Source: Pseudarthrobacter enclensis (lineage in GTDB: Bacteria > Actinomycetota > Actinomycetes > Actinomycetales > Micrococcaceae). Taken from it: DNA of 64,000 bases. The position numbers were made by a program, and so were the translations under genes. Below the pieces are notes generated by a model. It saw only the letters and a program-made list of their open reading frames with translations, searched no databases and had not been told where the DNA came from. Numbering within the stretch: position 1 is the first letter of the stretch; each line of letters begins with the position of its first letter. Positions 15,725 to 23,955 of this stretch are shown here, piece after piece. The stretch is from NCBI RefSeq assembly GCF_001457025.1, contig NZ_KQ758608.1, forward strand, positions 1 through 64,000. The letters are read 5' to 3'.

Positions 15725-15983
15725 CTATCCTCCTTCTCGCTTTAACCCTACCCCTTCAGCTACTACTAAACCACCAAAAAACCACTGTCGAGTCGCGGGC
15801 GGGGGTCCTAGGAAGGGCGGGTGGGGGAGCGGTCCTGCCTCATGCGGCAGGAAGCCCGCGGGGAAGATCGAGTACCCAGTACTCGTGCGCTTTAACCCGC
15901 AACAGCCTGTACTGGTGTCTGCACTCCAGTGGTGCCCGCATGCCAACGTGCGAAATCACAACAACAGAAGGAGGACGGCCGGT

Positions 15984-16475
15984 ATGACCTCTCGCGGAGC
16001 CCATGCCCCCGATACCCGTGCCGGGGCCGACATCGACGAGCCGCAGTACGAAGCTATCGGACGGCTGAGACCGCGCCGATGGCCAGTTGGCCCCAGTGAA
16101 AGCTACGGGAAAGTCGACTTTGATGACGGCGAGGGACGCTCCGTCCTCACCCTTTACATTCAGCGGGCACCCGAAGAAGGTTACGTCCTGCACATCGAGC
16201 ACTTGGCTGCGCCGCTGCGTGTGGACGGTACGCTCCTTCGTCTAAGCCCGGCGCCTCACATTGACAGGAACGCTGCGGATTTCCGCCGGATCGCAGCTGC
16301 CCGTGCGGCTGCCGCGAAGGCCGAGGCTGAGCTGGATGCCGCCGTCAGCGCCGCCCGCGCTAACGGGGACTCCTGGGAGGTTATCGGTGCCGCCCTCGGC
16401 GTGTCCGCTCGAAATGCCCGGGAGCGGTTCGATCATGCGCAGAAGCGACCGCGAAAAGGACCGTCGACGAGGTGA
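15984..16475 (+). CDS. Hypothetical protein with C-terminal sigma/Xre-like HTH (convergent pair A)
   Basis: A 163-residue protein with a very strong ribosome site (AGAAGGAGG). The N-terminal part has two strands that look like a small beta domain (SVLTLYIQRAPEEGYVLHIE). The C-terminal 60 residues form helices plus an HTH: AAKAEAELDAAVSAARANG, SWEVIGAALGVS, ARERF. The same C-terminal block occurs in the convergent 16532 gene. No named family is recognised; a DNA-binding regulator or antitoxin-like role is possible. Confidence 0.6.
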   Translation: MTSRGAHAPDTRAGADIDEPQYEAIGRLRPRRWPVGPSESYGKVDFDDGEGRSVLTLYIQRAPEEGYVLHIEHLAAPLRVDGTLLRLSPAPHIDRNAADFRRIAAARAAAAKAEAELDAAVSAARANGDSWEVIGAALGVSARNARERFDHAQKRPRKGPSTR

Positions 16476-16531
16476 CGAACGCGCCCATAATTGCCGCCGT
16501 GCAGGAGGACCAGCTGCGCCAGGTCCGTTCC

Positions 16532-17125
16532 TCAGTTGTCTTCGGGTCGGCCGACCGCAGTGGCGGACACGTTCTCCCAGCGCTTTTGGGCCCCTTGTCG
16601 GCTGATCCCAAGCGCCCGACCAATTTTGTCCCAGGAAACGCCCGCCAGCCTGGCGGCCGCCACGGCGTTGTCGAGCTGGGCCTCGAGCTCCTTCAGGCTC
16701 CGGCTGAGGGTGCCGATGGTGTGCAGCGACAGGTCGGGGGCAACATGGCGGTGCCATACGTCAAGGAATACTGGCTCCAAGTCTTCCCGGTCGCTGATAT
16801 CGGCGGCGTCGGCGCTGGCCGGCGGTCCGGCGTAAATTCGCCTTGCGGCTACGTCCTCGTCGGCCGGATCCCAGACCCGCGTCCACAACGGATCCAGGAT
16901 GACGTGTTTCCGGAACGGATCACAGCTGCAGGCGACCCGCCAGCCGACCACCTGGGACGGCGGCCGCCACGCGCGCCGCTCTGGATCAGACTCGTGCGCC
17001 ACCGGCCGACCGTCCGGCGTCATCAGGTCGATCTCCATCCACCTGCCGCCCGAGCCGTACATGCCATCTGCGAAGACAGTGACGACGTATCCTTCATGCT
17101 CGCTGCCCTCGGTAAACCAGCCCAT
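16532..17125 (-). CDS. Hypothetical protein with C-terminal HTH (convergent pair B)
   Basis: A 197-residue protein starting MGWFTEG, chosen because AAGGGA lies just upstream of the ATG at 17125; an upstream in-frame ATG exists at 17140. The N-terminal part (WMEIDLMTPDGRPVAHESDP, a CSCDP Cys pair, WTRVWDPADE) suggests a small beta-rich domain. The C-terminus (LDNAVAAARLAGVSWDKIGR, then ALGISRQGAQKRW) is an HTH very similar to that of the 15984 protein. It ends 56 bases from its convergent relative. No function is recognised. Confidence 0.6.
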   Translation of the reverse strand: MGWFTEGSEHEGYVVTVFADGMYGSGGRWMEIDLMTPDGRPVAHESDPERRAWRPPSQVVGWRVACSCDPFRKHVILDPLWTRVWDPADEDVAARRIYAGPPASADAADISDREDLEPVFLDVWHRHVAPDLSLHTIGTLSRSLKELEAQLDNAVAAARLAGVSWDKIGRALGISRQGAQKRWENVSATAVGRPEDN

Positions 17126-17285
17126 CGAGCTTCCCTTCATCAGCCGCCCATTGCTACAGTGACAGTATGAGCCCTGACAACTGTGGTTGACAAGTAGGGG
17201 AGTTATAGCAACTTTACTGGCATCCCTGCGGATTCAGTCTGAGCGTATTCATGGCCGAAGCATGGAATGAGCGAGACTTGTTGCC

Positions 17286-17810
17286 GTGGACAAAACGAAG
17301 ACGATCGAGACAGCGTTCGCTGTGGTTCTCAAGGAACGTGGTTTTCGCAAGCGCGGGCGCAATTGGTTCCGCATGACTCTTGCAAACGAGTATCAAGTAC
17401 TGAATCTGCAGAAGTCTCCGTGGGGCGGCGGAAGCTTCTATCTCAATCTCGGCTGGGATCCAGCAGTGTCCCAAGGAGCGTTCCGCCCGGAAAACCTTTG
17501 CGCACTCAGTCTCTGGGCCGAAAAAACGGATGTCATTCGGACAATTGATTTTGCAAGGCCAGATGGGTTGGTAGCTCGTGATCTTCCGGGGACCATCCTT
17601 CTTGACGCCGAGATGAGCGGTCGAATGCCCGTGGATTCGTTCGTGGAGCAACTCACTAATGTCGTGGTTATCCCGATTGCAGACTTCATGGATCGAACGC
17701 CCTCGCTGGATGACTTGGTCCCACTGCTTACTGCAAAACCATGGTTCGCCAACATTGCCTTGAGAGAAGAGCTCAGTCGTCGCGGGCATGAACTGCCCAT
17801 GTCTTGGTGA
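17286..17810 (+). CDS. DUF4304 family protein
   Basis: A 174-residue protein beginning at GTG. The pattern IETAFAVVLKERGFRKRGRNWFR, then YQVLNLQKSPWGGGSFYLNLG, is the DUF4304 signature; the C-terminal half is helical (VEQLTNVVVIPIADFMDRTP). DUF4304 proteins are often found in accessory and polymorphic-toxin or immunity-like contexts, but no toxin neighbour is evident here. It is single and converges with the recombinase module at 17848. Confidence 0.7.
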   Translation: MDKTKTIETAFAVVLKERGFRKRGRNWFRMTLANEYQVLNLQKSPWGGGSFYLNLGWDPAVSQGAFRPENLCALSLWAEKTDVIRTIDFARPDGLVARDLPGTILLDAEMSGRMPVDSFVEQLTNVVVIPIADFMDRTPSLDDLVPLLTAKPWFANIALREELSRRGHELPMSW

Positions 17811-17847
17811 CAGGCTGAACGAGGCCTCGAGGGTTCTTATCCTGGCC

Positions 17848-19365
17848 TCATGGTTCTGTCCGCTGGTTGACGTAGCGGGACCAGGCGTCGCCGGCATTAT
17901 CGGCGTGGATGAACGCGACTTGGTGGCTATAGCCGAGGGCATCGGCGACCAGCGGTGGCGGAGACAGGGTTAGGTGCTCGTCGAGAGCGGTGTTTCGTGC
18001 GCCGCGCAGGTCGATGCCGAGGCTGCGGAGCCTGTCCATGATGGTGTTCGGATGAAGGGGCTGACCAGCCAGGGCTCCGGGGAAGAGCCATGGGCTTTGG
18101 GTGCCTGATCCTGTTCGGAGGTTCGGGCGGCTCGCAAGGTGCTCCTGTAGCAGTTGCGCAAAGGGTTTGGGAACGGGCACCGGATGAAGGCCGAAGGTGA
18201 TCCTCATGTTCCCCTTGGCTTCGTTGGTTTCGATAGCGCGGGTCCGGAGTTTGGCGACCCGCACAAGCGGCTGAGCGTAGAGAAGTAGCAGGATTCCGGC
18301 TACTCGGTATGGCAGGGATTCGCTGGTGCCGGTGAGCAGTTCCCGCAGCCAGGCCACGCGCTGGTCCTGGGTGATTGCGGGCCGGGTTTTGGCGGTGTAG
18401 TGGCCCATGTCGACGCGGTGGTTTGTTCCGGTGTTTTTGATGAAGACGATGAAGGTGCGGATGGCTTTTCTGGTCGTTGGGCCGGTGGCGAGCCAGGTTT
18501 CGATGTCTTGCTGGGTGCAGTTCACCGCGGTTCGTTGGTGGGTTCCCCAGAGCCAGTCCAGGAACTTGATGGTTTCGGTGATCTCTTGCTTGGCGGAGTG
18601 CACCGGCGCCTGGGCGCTCTTGTCCGGTGTTGTCAGGGAGCGGATGCGCCGGAGGTGGTGCCAAGTGGCAAAGTACTCGACCGGTTTGGCCACTTCCGAT
18701 GGCAAGGCATTGAGTTTGTCCTGGACCCAGGATTCAAAGCGGGCGAGGTAAGGGTCCTGGTAGGGGAGGAGCCCATGGTGGACGAGCAGGGCGCGGAGGT
18801 GATCGGCCCCCCGTCCTGCAATTTCGCGGTGTTCGTCGAGCACTTCGTGGGTCAAGGGTGTTTGCCCGCTGGAGAGCGCGGTCAGCAGGGCTTGGACCTT
18901 GGGGGAGCGCTTCCACGTGATGATGCTCTCTGGCCGGTCTGCCTTGCAGAGAACATCGATGATTTTGCGTGCTGTTTCCGGATCGGCGGGGTCTGTGAGC
19001 ATTAGGTCATTCAGGTCGTCCCGGAGGGCGCAACGGGCGCAGATTCCGCGCCGGTAGAACTCACCTTCAACATTGCAGTTTGTGCAGTGGAAGTCGTGGA
19101 GGATTCCGGCGCAGGGTGCGCACCGGGGTCCTCCGCTGATGTCCGGTGGCCCGGGGAGCAACCGGTGCTGGCTGCAGTCCGGGCAGGTCCCGTGGGTGCG
19201 GGTGGCGGTGGTGAAGCAAGGGCCGCAGATTCCTCCTTCGGGCCAGGTGGCCCGGGTCCGGCCGGTGCGGCGGCCGCAGCGTGCGCAGGTGGCGGTCCCG
19301 GTGGTGCGTGGCCGGCCGCGGCTGATGTTCCTGGGGCTGAGGCCGGTGGGCTTGTCAGTCGGCAT
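17848..19365 (-). CDS. Zinc-finger tyrosine-recombinase-like accessory protein (module 2)
   Basis: 505 residues. The N-terminal 125 residues carry repeated knuckles (CARCGR, CGPC, CPDC, CAPC, CTNC, CARC), suggesting a zinc array. The C-terminal 200 residues align in layout with a tyrosine-recombinase domain, but the first catalytic Arg position reads AQPLVRV, the HxxR box is missing and GH is replaced by LGYS, with a terminal SRYV Tyr. It is probably catalytically dead and acts with the active recombinase at 19687. It starts inside the end of the HTH gene (11-base overlap). This is the same architecture as the 5684 gene but strongly diverged from it. Confidence 0.72.
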   Translation of the reverse strand: MPTDKPTGLSPRNISRGRPRTTGTATCARCGRRTGRTRATWPEGGICGPCFTTATRTHGTCPDCSQHRLLPGPPDISGGPRCAPCAGILHDFHCTNCNVEGEFYRRGICARCALRDDLNDLMLTDPADPETARKIIDVLCKADRPESIITWKRSPKVQALLTALSSGQTPLTHEVLDEHREIAGRGADHLRALLVHHGLLPYQDPYLARFESWVQDKLNALPSEVAKPVEYFATWHHLRRIRSLTTPDKSAQAPVHSAKQEITETIKFLDWLWGTHQRTAVNCTQQDIETWLATGPTTRKAIRTFIVFIKNTGTNHRVDMGHYTAKTRPAITQDQRVAWLRELLTGTSESLPYRVAGILLLLYAQPLVRVAKLRTRAIETNEAKGNMRITFGLHPVPVPKPFAQLLQEHLASRPNLRTGSGTQSPWLFPGALAGQPLHPNTIMDRLRSLGIDLRGARNTALDEHLTLSPPPLVADALGYSHQVAFIHADNAGDAWSRYVNQRTEP

Positions 19366-19693
19366 CGTCGATGATGCGTGCCCGTCGGGGTCTGACGGTG
19401 CGGTTCAGGTCAACGACGTTGGGGGCGCTGCTGCCGGTTTTGCGGGCGCGGACATCAGCGGCTGTGACGGTGATGAGGTCTTCGGGTCCGCAGGAGAAGA
19501 TGTCGCAGATCGCGGCGATGACCTGCAGTGCGACGCGTTCGGGTTTCTGGTTGACGAGACGGTAGACCTGTGGCCGGGACAGGGTGATGCCGCGCTCGGC
19601 CAGGAGGGGGATGAGGTCCGTGGTGTTGTGCAGTCCTCGTGCTGCCATGAGCTCGGAGAGCCGCCACTTGTATTCGACTTCGCGTCTCACCAT
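19355..19693 (-). CDS. XRE-type HTH protein of recombinase module 2
   Basis: A 112-residue HTH protein: KWRLSELMAARGLHNTTDLI, LLAERGITLSRPQVYRLVNQ, then LQVIAAICDIFSCGPEDLI, the classic small Cro/CI-like regulator seen also at 7405. Its ATG overlaps the recombinase stop by 7 bases and its own end overlaps the next gene. The tight coupling across three genes argues that they function as one system. Confidence 0.78.
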   Translation of the reverse strand: MVRREVEYKWRLSELMAARGLHNTTDLIPLLAERGITLSRPQVYRLVNQKPERVALQVIAAICDIFSCGPEDLITVTAADVRARKTGSSAPNVVDLNRTVRPRRARIIDDAD

Positions 19694-20793
19694 TGCCCCT
19701 GCAGCTGCACGCCCAGGACGTCGTCCATGGTGCTGTCCAGTGCCGCACGGAGTGTGGCGTTGCGGAAGTCGTCGCTGACGAACTGGTAGATCCCAGTGGT
19801 GGAGGCGTGTTCGTGGCCCATTTGATGTTGCACGAATCTAGGATCCCATCCGGCCTCCAGCAGGTGCGTCGCATAGCTGCGGCGCAGCGAGTGCAGGTCC
19901 AGGCCATCCAGTGGCAGGCCCAGCTCGTTGAGGTAGCGCCGGAGCCGGCGCAGCAGGGTGGATTCACAGATCAGACCGCCGCGTTCGCTGGGGAACAGGT
20001 CCAGGGTGTCGAGCGTGCCGCGCCCGTTGGCGAGCCAGTCCTCGACGATACCGGCGGTCCAGTCGAAGACCGTCAGGACGCTGCGGGGTTTGTGCGGCGA
20101 GCCCTTGCGTGATTTTCCGAACCGGACCTTGCAGACGCCTGCTTTGCCGAACCTGCGCGCCTGCGGGTTGGTCGCAAAGTCCACGGTTTGCAGGTGCCTG
20201 AGCTCGTTGAATCTGAGCCCGTACGAGTAGGCGATTTTCAGCATGACGGCGTCCCGGTAGGCCGCCTGCCAGCCCTTCTTGCCTGAAGCGGCGATGACTT
20301 CGACCTGGTCGTCGGCGTGGTCGAACAGCATCTGCAGCTCCGCCCTGGTGAAGGGCCGTTTCGAGGGGCTTCCTTCGTACTCCTGCGTATGAGAGGCGGT
20401 GTTCCAGTCAAAGAAGACCTGGGACGGATGCGTGCCGAAACGCCGTTCGCAGACCCGGTCCCAGCCATAGTCCGGGTTCGACACATAAGATGCGAACCGG
20501 CGAAGCGTGGACTGGTACCCGCGGACGGTTGAGTGTTTCAGCTGGTGGATCGAGCGGAGATCACCGAAATACTCCTCGACGTGCTCCGGCGCCCAATTCC
20601 ACGGGTACTCGTTGACATGGTTCACGAACCTGCGGACAGTCGCAATGCCCTTGTCGATCGTGTCGAACTGCAGGTTCCTGGAGAGCTGCTGGTTGCGCCA
20701 GCCAGTGAACATCTCCTCAAGTATTTGTTCCTCGGGATGCAGCAGCGAAACAGTGCTCAGCTGAAGCACGCGCCCAGACCCATCAACTGCCAC
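19687..20793 (-). CDS. Tyrosine recombinase/integrase (module 2)
   Basis: 368 residues with an N-terminal SAM-like core-binding domain (residues about 25-110) and the full catalytic set: Arg in YGLRFNELRH, HSLRRSYATH, QHQMGHEHAS and the Tyr in TTGIYQFV. It is a site-specific recombinase heading the second recombinase-HTH-zinc protein trio. The start region is uncertain, since the first residues (MAVDGSGRVLQLS) are poorly conserved in type. The module is separated from module 1 by about 9 kb and sits in the same orientation. Confidence 0.9.
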   Translation of the reverse strand: MAVDGSGRVLQLSTVSLLHPEEQILEEMFTGWRNQQLSRNLQFDTIDKGIATVRRFVNHVNEYPWNWAPEHVEEYFGDLRSIHQLKHSTVRGYQSTLRRFASYVSNPDYGWDRVCERRFGTHPSQVFFDWNTASHTQEYEGSPSKRPFTRAELQMLFDHADDQVEVIAASGKKGWQAAYRDAVMLKIAYSYGLRFNELRHLQTVDFATNPQARRFGKAGVCKVRFGKSRKGSPHKPRSVLTVFDWTAGIVEDWLANGRGTLDTLDLFPSERGGLICESTLLRRLRRYLNELGLPLDGLDLHSLRRSYATHLLEAGWDPRFVQHQMGHEHASTTGIYQFVSDDFRNATLRAALDSTMDDVLGVQLQGQW

Positions 20794-20832
20794 AATTTGC
20801 TCCCATATCGGCCACTACACGCATTCACTACT

Positions 20833-20847
20833 TGAATCAATGATTCA
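20833..20847. promoter_or_regulatory. Palindrome upstream of recombinase module 2
   Basis: TGAATCA-A-TGATTCA is a perfect 7-bp inverted repeat about 40 bases upstream of the recombinase start, within an AT-rich patch (20828-20865). It is a likely binding site for the module's HTH protein or a recombinase core site. The remaining 20848-21056 sequence shows no gene. Confidence 0.5.
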
Positions 20848-21056
20848 TTAAATGCATCATCAGCACAAAACCGCAGGTCAGAAGCCCGTCACGCGACGTA
20901 GCGCTCACCCGGCACCGTTCACAGGGACAGGCCTCAAGAGCGAGAATCGGTGAGCTTTGCCACCGGAAATCCGCGGATTTTCGGGCCTGCTAATGACTTC
21001 CTTGCGGCTGCAGGGGATCGGGGCGGATTGATTCATCTGATGAGATACGCAGAGTA

Positions 21057-21209
21057 CTAGTTGACATAATATCCATTATCGGCGGTTGGTTCGTCGGGGA
21101 CAGGGATCTTGTATTCGCGCTCCCGGGTGCGGCGCTCCGGCCCCTGCGCCTCAAGAAATCCACGCCAGACCCCCGCTTCGCACTCATCCAGCGACTGCGT
21201 GTTCTCCAT
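21057..21209 (-). CDS. Small ORF of 50 residues, unknown
   Basis: The translation begins MENTQSLDECEAG and ends DEPTADNGYYVN. The ATG is preceded by CCAGGGA at proper spacing, and third positions are G/C-rich, as in real genes here. It is divergent from the flavin reductase at 21312 and shares its regulatory gap. No family is recognised. A competing frame on the same strand (20990-21187) has weaker start signals. Confidence 0.45.
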   Translation of the reverse strand: MENTQSLDECEAGVWRGFLEAQGPERRTREREYKIPVPDEPTADNGYYVN

Positions 21210-21252
21210 CACATCCCTGGTTGTTTGATGCTTTAAGCTTGCAGTCGCACTA

Positions 21253-21284
21253 TTGACGTGTCAATATCTTTATTGACACGTCAA
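21253..21284. promoter_or_regulatory. Tandem palindromic operator upstream of flavin reductase
   Basis: TTGACGTGTCAA (21253-21264) and TTGACACGTCAA (21273-21284) are reverse complements of one another and each nearly self-palindromic, spaced 20 bases apart so they face the same side of the helix. This is typical of a dimeric repressor (MarR/HxlR/TetR type). It lies 28 bases before the reductase start. Confidence 0.7.
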
Positions 21285-21311
21285 CAACATTCCTTCTTAA
21301 GGGGACAAAGC

Positions 21312-21893
21312 ATGACCAAAATTGCGATCGTCACCGGCGCGAGCCGTCCGGGCAGCGTCAACAAGTCCGTCGCGGAGTGGGTGCTGGCCCAGGTCGCGGG
21401 CCGCAGCGACGCCGAGTTCGAACTGGTAGATGTAGCCGACTTCAACCTCCCCCTGCTGGACGAGGCGTACCCCGCCATGTACCAGAACTACCAGAATGAC
21501 CACACGAAGTCTTGGTCCGCGAAGATCAGCGAGTTCGACGGGTTCATCTTTGTGGCGCACGAGTACAACCACAGCGCCGGGCCGGTCCTGCTCAATGCAC
21601 TCTCCTACCTGAACGCCGAGTTCAACAACAAGGCCGCCGGCTTCGTGTCCTACGGTTCCATGGGCGGCGTTCGTGCTGTCGAGCACCTGCGCGGCGTCCT
21701 CTCCGAACTGCAGGTTGCTCACGTGCGCAACCAGGTGATGTTCTCTCTCTTCACCGACTTCGAGAACTTCTCGAAGTTCCAGCCAACCGAGCAGAGCGCC
21801 GGCACCCTGGCTCCGATGGTCGATCAGCTCATCATCTGGACCCGCGCCATGGAAGCCGTGCGCGCCGAACAGTTGGCCGTCACCAGCGTCTAA
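21312..21893 (+). CDS. NADPH-dependent FMN reductase, copy 1
   Basis: A 193-residue flavodoxin-fold reductase: the phosphate-binding loop GASRPGSVNKSVAEWV, PLLDEAYP and the YNHSAGPVLLNALSYL region followed by NNKAAGFVSYGSMGG are diagnostic of the NADPH:FMN reductase family. It supplies reduced flavin or reduces quinones and metals. AAGGGGAC precedes the ATG; the longer frame from 21258 covers the operator and is not used. A near-duplicate follows at 22150. Confidence 0.9.
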   Translation: MTKIAIVTGASRPGSVNKSVAEWVLAQVAGRSDAEFELVDVADFNLPLLDEAYPAMYQNYQNDHTKSWSAKISEFDGFIFVAHEYNHSAGPVLLNALSYLNAEFNNKAAGFVSYGSMGGVRAVEHLRGVLSELQVAHVRNQVMFSLFTDFENFSKFQPTEQSAGTLAPMVDQLIIWTRAMEAVRAEQLAVTSV

Positions 21894-21911
21894 GCTGCTT
21901 TCACTGACAGG

Positions 21912-21937
21912 GGGCTCTCCGGGTATCTGGGGAGCCC
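21912..21937 (+). terminator. Intrinsic terminator after flavin reductase copy 1
   Basis: The stem is GGGCTCTCC with GGGGAGCCC (one mismatch), with an 8-base loop, followed by TTTAT. It separates the two reductase copies into distinct transcripts. Confidence 0.65.
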
Positions 21938-22149
21938 TTTATGCAGCCGATCCCCTCGTTCCGGTGGCGCCATCCGCCGCGTCCCGCGCCGGTTGTGGCC
22001 TTCTCAGATGGCAAATATTTGCGTTCAGCCGGCAGACCCCGAGGTCGCCTGCCTCCAACCATGCCATCTGGTCCGGGCTGCTTATGTTGAGGTGTCATCA
22101 AGCTCCAATCCAGATTTATTGAAGATCAACTATCCCGAACGGTAAAGCC

Positions 22150-22842
22150 ATGTCCTGGTTTAAACTCTTTTCCCGCAAGTCCAAAGCGGCTCATTCCGCT
22201 GCATCGGCAGCGCCCCGGCTGAGTGTCCCTGCCCGGTCCGTTCCCGTCGAGGTTGCCCCGGCGGGCGATCCGCTGGTGGAGAACGCACTGCCCAGGATTG
22301 CCGTCATTACGGGCGCCAGTCGTCCGGGCAGCGTCAACAAGTCCGTCGCGGAGTGGGTGCTGGCTCAGGTCGCCGGCCGCACCGATGCCGACTTTGAGCT
22401 CGTGGACATTGACGACTTCAACCTTCCCCTGCTGGACGAGGCCTATCCGGCCGCATACCAGAACTACGAGAATCCGGCCACGAAGTCCTGGTCCGCGAAG
22501 ATCAGCGAGTTCGACGGGTTCATCTTTGTGGCGCACGAGTACAACCACAGCGCCGGGCCGGTCCTGGTCAATGCACTGTCCTATCTGAACGCCGAGTTCA
22601 ACAACAAGGCCGCCGGCTTCGTGTCCTACGGTTCCATGGGCGGTGCCCGCGCCGTGGAGCACCTGCGTGGCACCCTCTCCGAACTGCAGGTTGCTCACGT
22701 GCGCAACCAGGTGATGTTCTCCCTCTTCACCGACTTCGAGAACTTCTCCGAGTTCAAGCCGACCGAACAGAGCACCGGCACCTTTGCTCCGATGGTCGAC
22801 CAGTTGGTCTCGTGGGCCAAGGGCTTTGCCACCGTCCGCTAA
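22150..22842 (+). CDS. NADPH-dependent FMN reductase, copy 2 with N-terminal extension
   Basis: 230 residues. From about residue 48 the sequence is almost identical to copy 1 (the same GASRPGSVNKSVAEWV, KSWSAKISEFDGFIFVAHEY and AAGFVSYGSMGG). The first 47 residues form an added basic, Ala/Pro-rich leader starting MSWFKLFSRKSK, without a clear membrane segment. Central nucleotides match copy 1 in long exact runs while flanks differ, suggesting recent duplication or gene conversion. The ribosome site is weak. Confidence 0.88.
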   Translation: MSWFKLFSRKSKAAHSAASAAPRLSVPARSVPVEVAPAGDPLVENALPRIAVITGASRPGSVNKSVAEWVLAQVAGRTDADFELVDIDDFNLPLLDEAYPAAYQNYENPATKSWSAKISEFDGFIFVAHEYNHSAGPVLVNALSYLNAEFNNKAAGFVSYGSMGGARAVEHLRGTLSELQVAHVRNQVMFSLFTDFENFSEFKPTEQSTGTFAPMVDQLVSWAKGFATVR

Positions 22843-22980
22843 CAGACTCCAGCACTTCGGGCGAGGTCGCTCCGTCCGCGGCGACACCCTGGGAAGAAGC
22901 GAACTTTCGGAAGCGGAGCATTTGACGCCCACGGGGTTCTCGTCGTCAATCATACCGGGCTCCTCCCCGAGGCCGGAGGG

Positions 22981-23334
22981 CGCATAGATCGAAGAGCACG
23001 GGTCGCGTTCGTCCTGTCCCTCCTGTCTCCCCTGTTCACGACGACCGACGGCGGGCGGATCTCCCACAAACCATTCTGGCAACATCACTGGGTACCGGCC
23101 GTCCGCGCAGCCCAAGCCCGCGGACTGGCAAAGACGCCGCGGTTACACGAACCTCGACACACTCATGCGTCATGGCATATCCAGGATGGCGGTATGTCTC
23201 TCTTCGCGATTTCCCGCCGGCTGGGTCACGCATCAGTCCGAACAACGGAACAGGTATACGGGCACCTCATGCCGCAGGCCGTTCAAGACGGCGCAGACGC
23301 CACCGAACGGTCCATTCAAGGAATCCACTCATAG
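22981..23334 (+). pseudogene. 3' remnant of a tyrosine recombinase
   Basis: An open frame with no plausible start encodes the catalytic end of a phage integrase: GGRISHKPFWQHHWVPAVRA, then LHEPRHTHASWHIQDGGMSL, RRLGHASVRTTEQVYGHLMP. The HxxR (HEPRHTHAS), GH and Tyr boxes are readable, but the N-terminal two-thirds and the first catalytic Arg are missing. The 22843-22980 gap before it shows nothing. It is a decayed insertion that marks this as a recombination hotspot. Confidence 0.8.
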
Positions 23335-23424
23335 AACAGCAGCGACAGCACCTTTCTTGCATTTCCGGTTCGCTCTGTCCTCCCGCACCCAGCGCCTGGA
23401 TATAAGCGACAGGAGGTGTAACTG

Positions 23425-23955
23425 GTGAAGACGATTCAGGACGCTCGGGAATTCGGTGGGCAGGTGAAACGGCACCGCCTCCATGCGGGTCTGTCCCAAG
23501 AGACGCTTGCCCGCAACATCGGAGTCAGCCGGTCCACCATCATCGATCTAGAGCAGGGCAGAAATGTCTCCATCAGCACCGCCCTGCAGGTCCTTGCACA
23601 CCTTGGCGCCGGACTTTACTGGACTGCTGAATCGGCAGCCCGTGAGATGAAGCGGGAGCTGCGCAACGGCGATCCGGACTTCGCCATGCGGGTACTTTCC
23701 ATGGCGGCCAGTTACTTTGACGATCTGGATCCGTCCGGGCGTCGGCGCTTCCTTCGTGCCCGACCCCCGCCCACCGGCCGCAAGCGCTGGGGTACCCTGC
23801 TGGCCAGGACCTTCGCGTACAAGTGCCACCAGCATGGGCTGCAGGAGCCGGATTGGACGACCACGCCGCCGCTGGAGACAAAATGGTATGCCACCCCCCC
23901 GCAAGCAGGTTTCCCCTGCATGGAAGGTGCGCATGGCGGAACGGACCCCCGTTGA
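23425..23955 (+). CDS. XRE-family HTH protein, probably C-terminally frameshifted
   Basis: Residues 5-60 are an HTH_3 domain (VKRHRLHAGLSQETLARNIG, STIIDLEQGRNVS). The following region matches the DUF6036-partner antitoxin-like layout (FAYKCHQHGLQEPDW). At a run of seven C's (23894-23900) the expected continuation (LRxxAxxETPxEFxxxNI-like) appears instead in the next frame as VRMAERTPVEFAEANIAF, so a one-base slip has probably replaced the true C-terminus. GTG start with AGGAGG upstream. It could be the antitoxin or regulator of the downstream nucleotidyltransferase. Confidence 0.6.
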   Translation: MKTIQDAREFGGQVKRHRLHAGLSQETLARNIGVSRSTIIDLEQGRNVSISTALQVLAHLGAGLYWTAESAAREMKRELRNGDPDFAMRVLSMAASYFDDLDPSGRRRFLRARPPPTGRKRWGTLLARTFAYKCHQHGLQEPDWTTTPPLETKWYATPPQAGFPCMEGAHGGTDPR

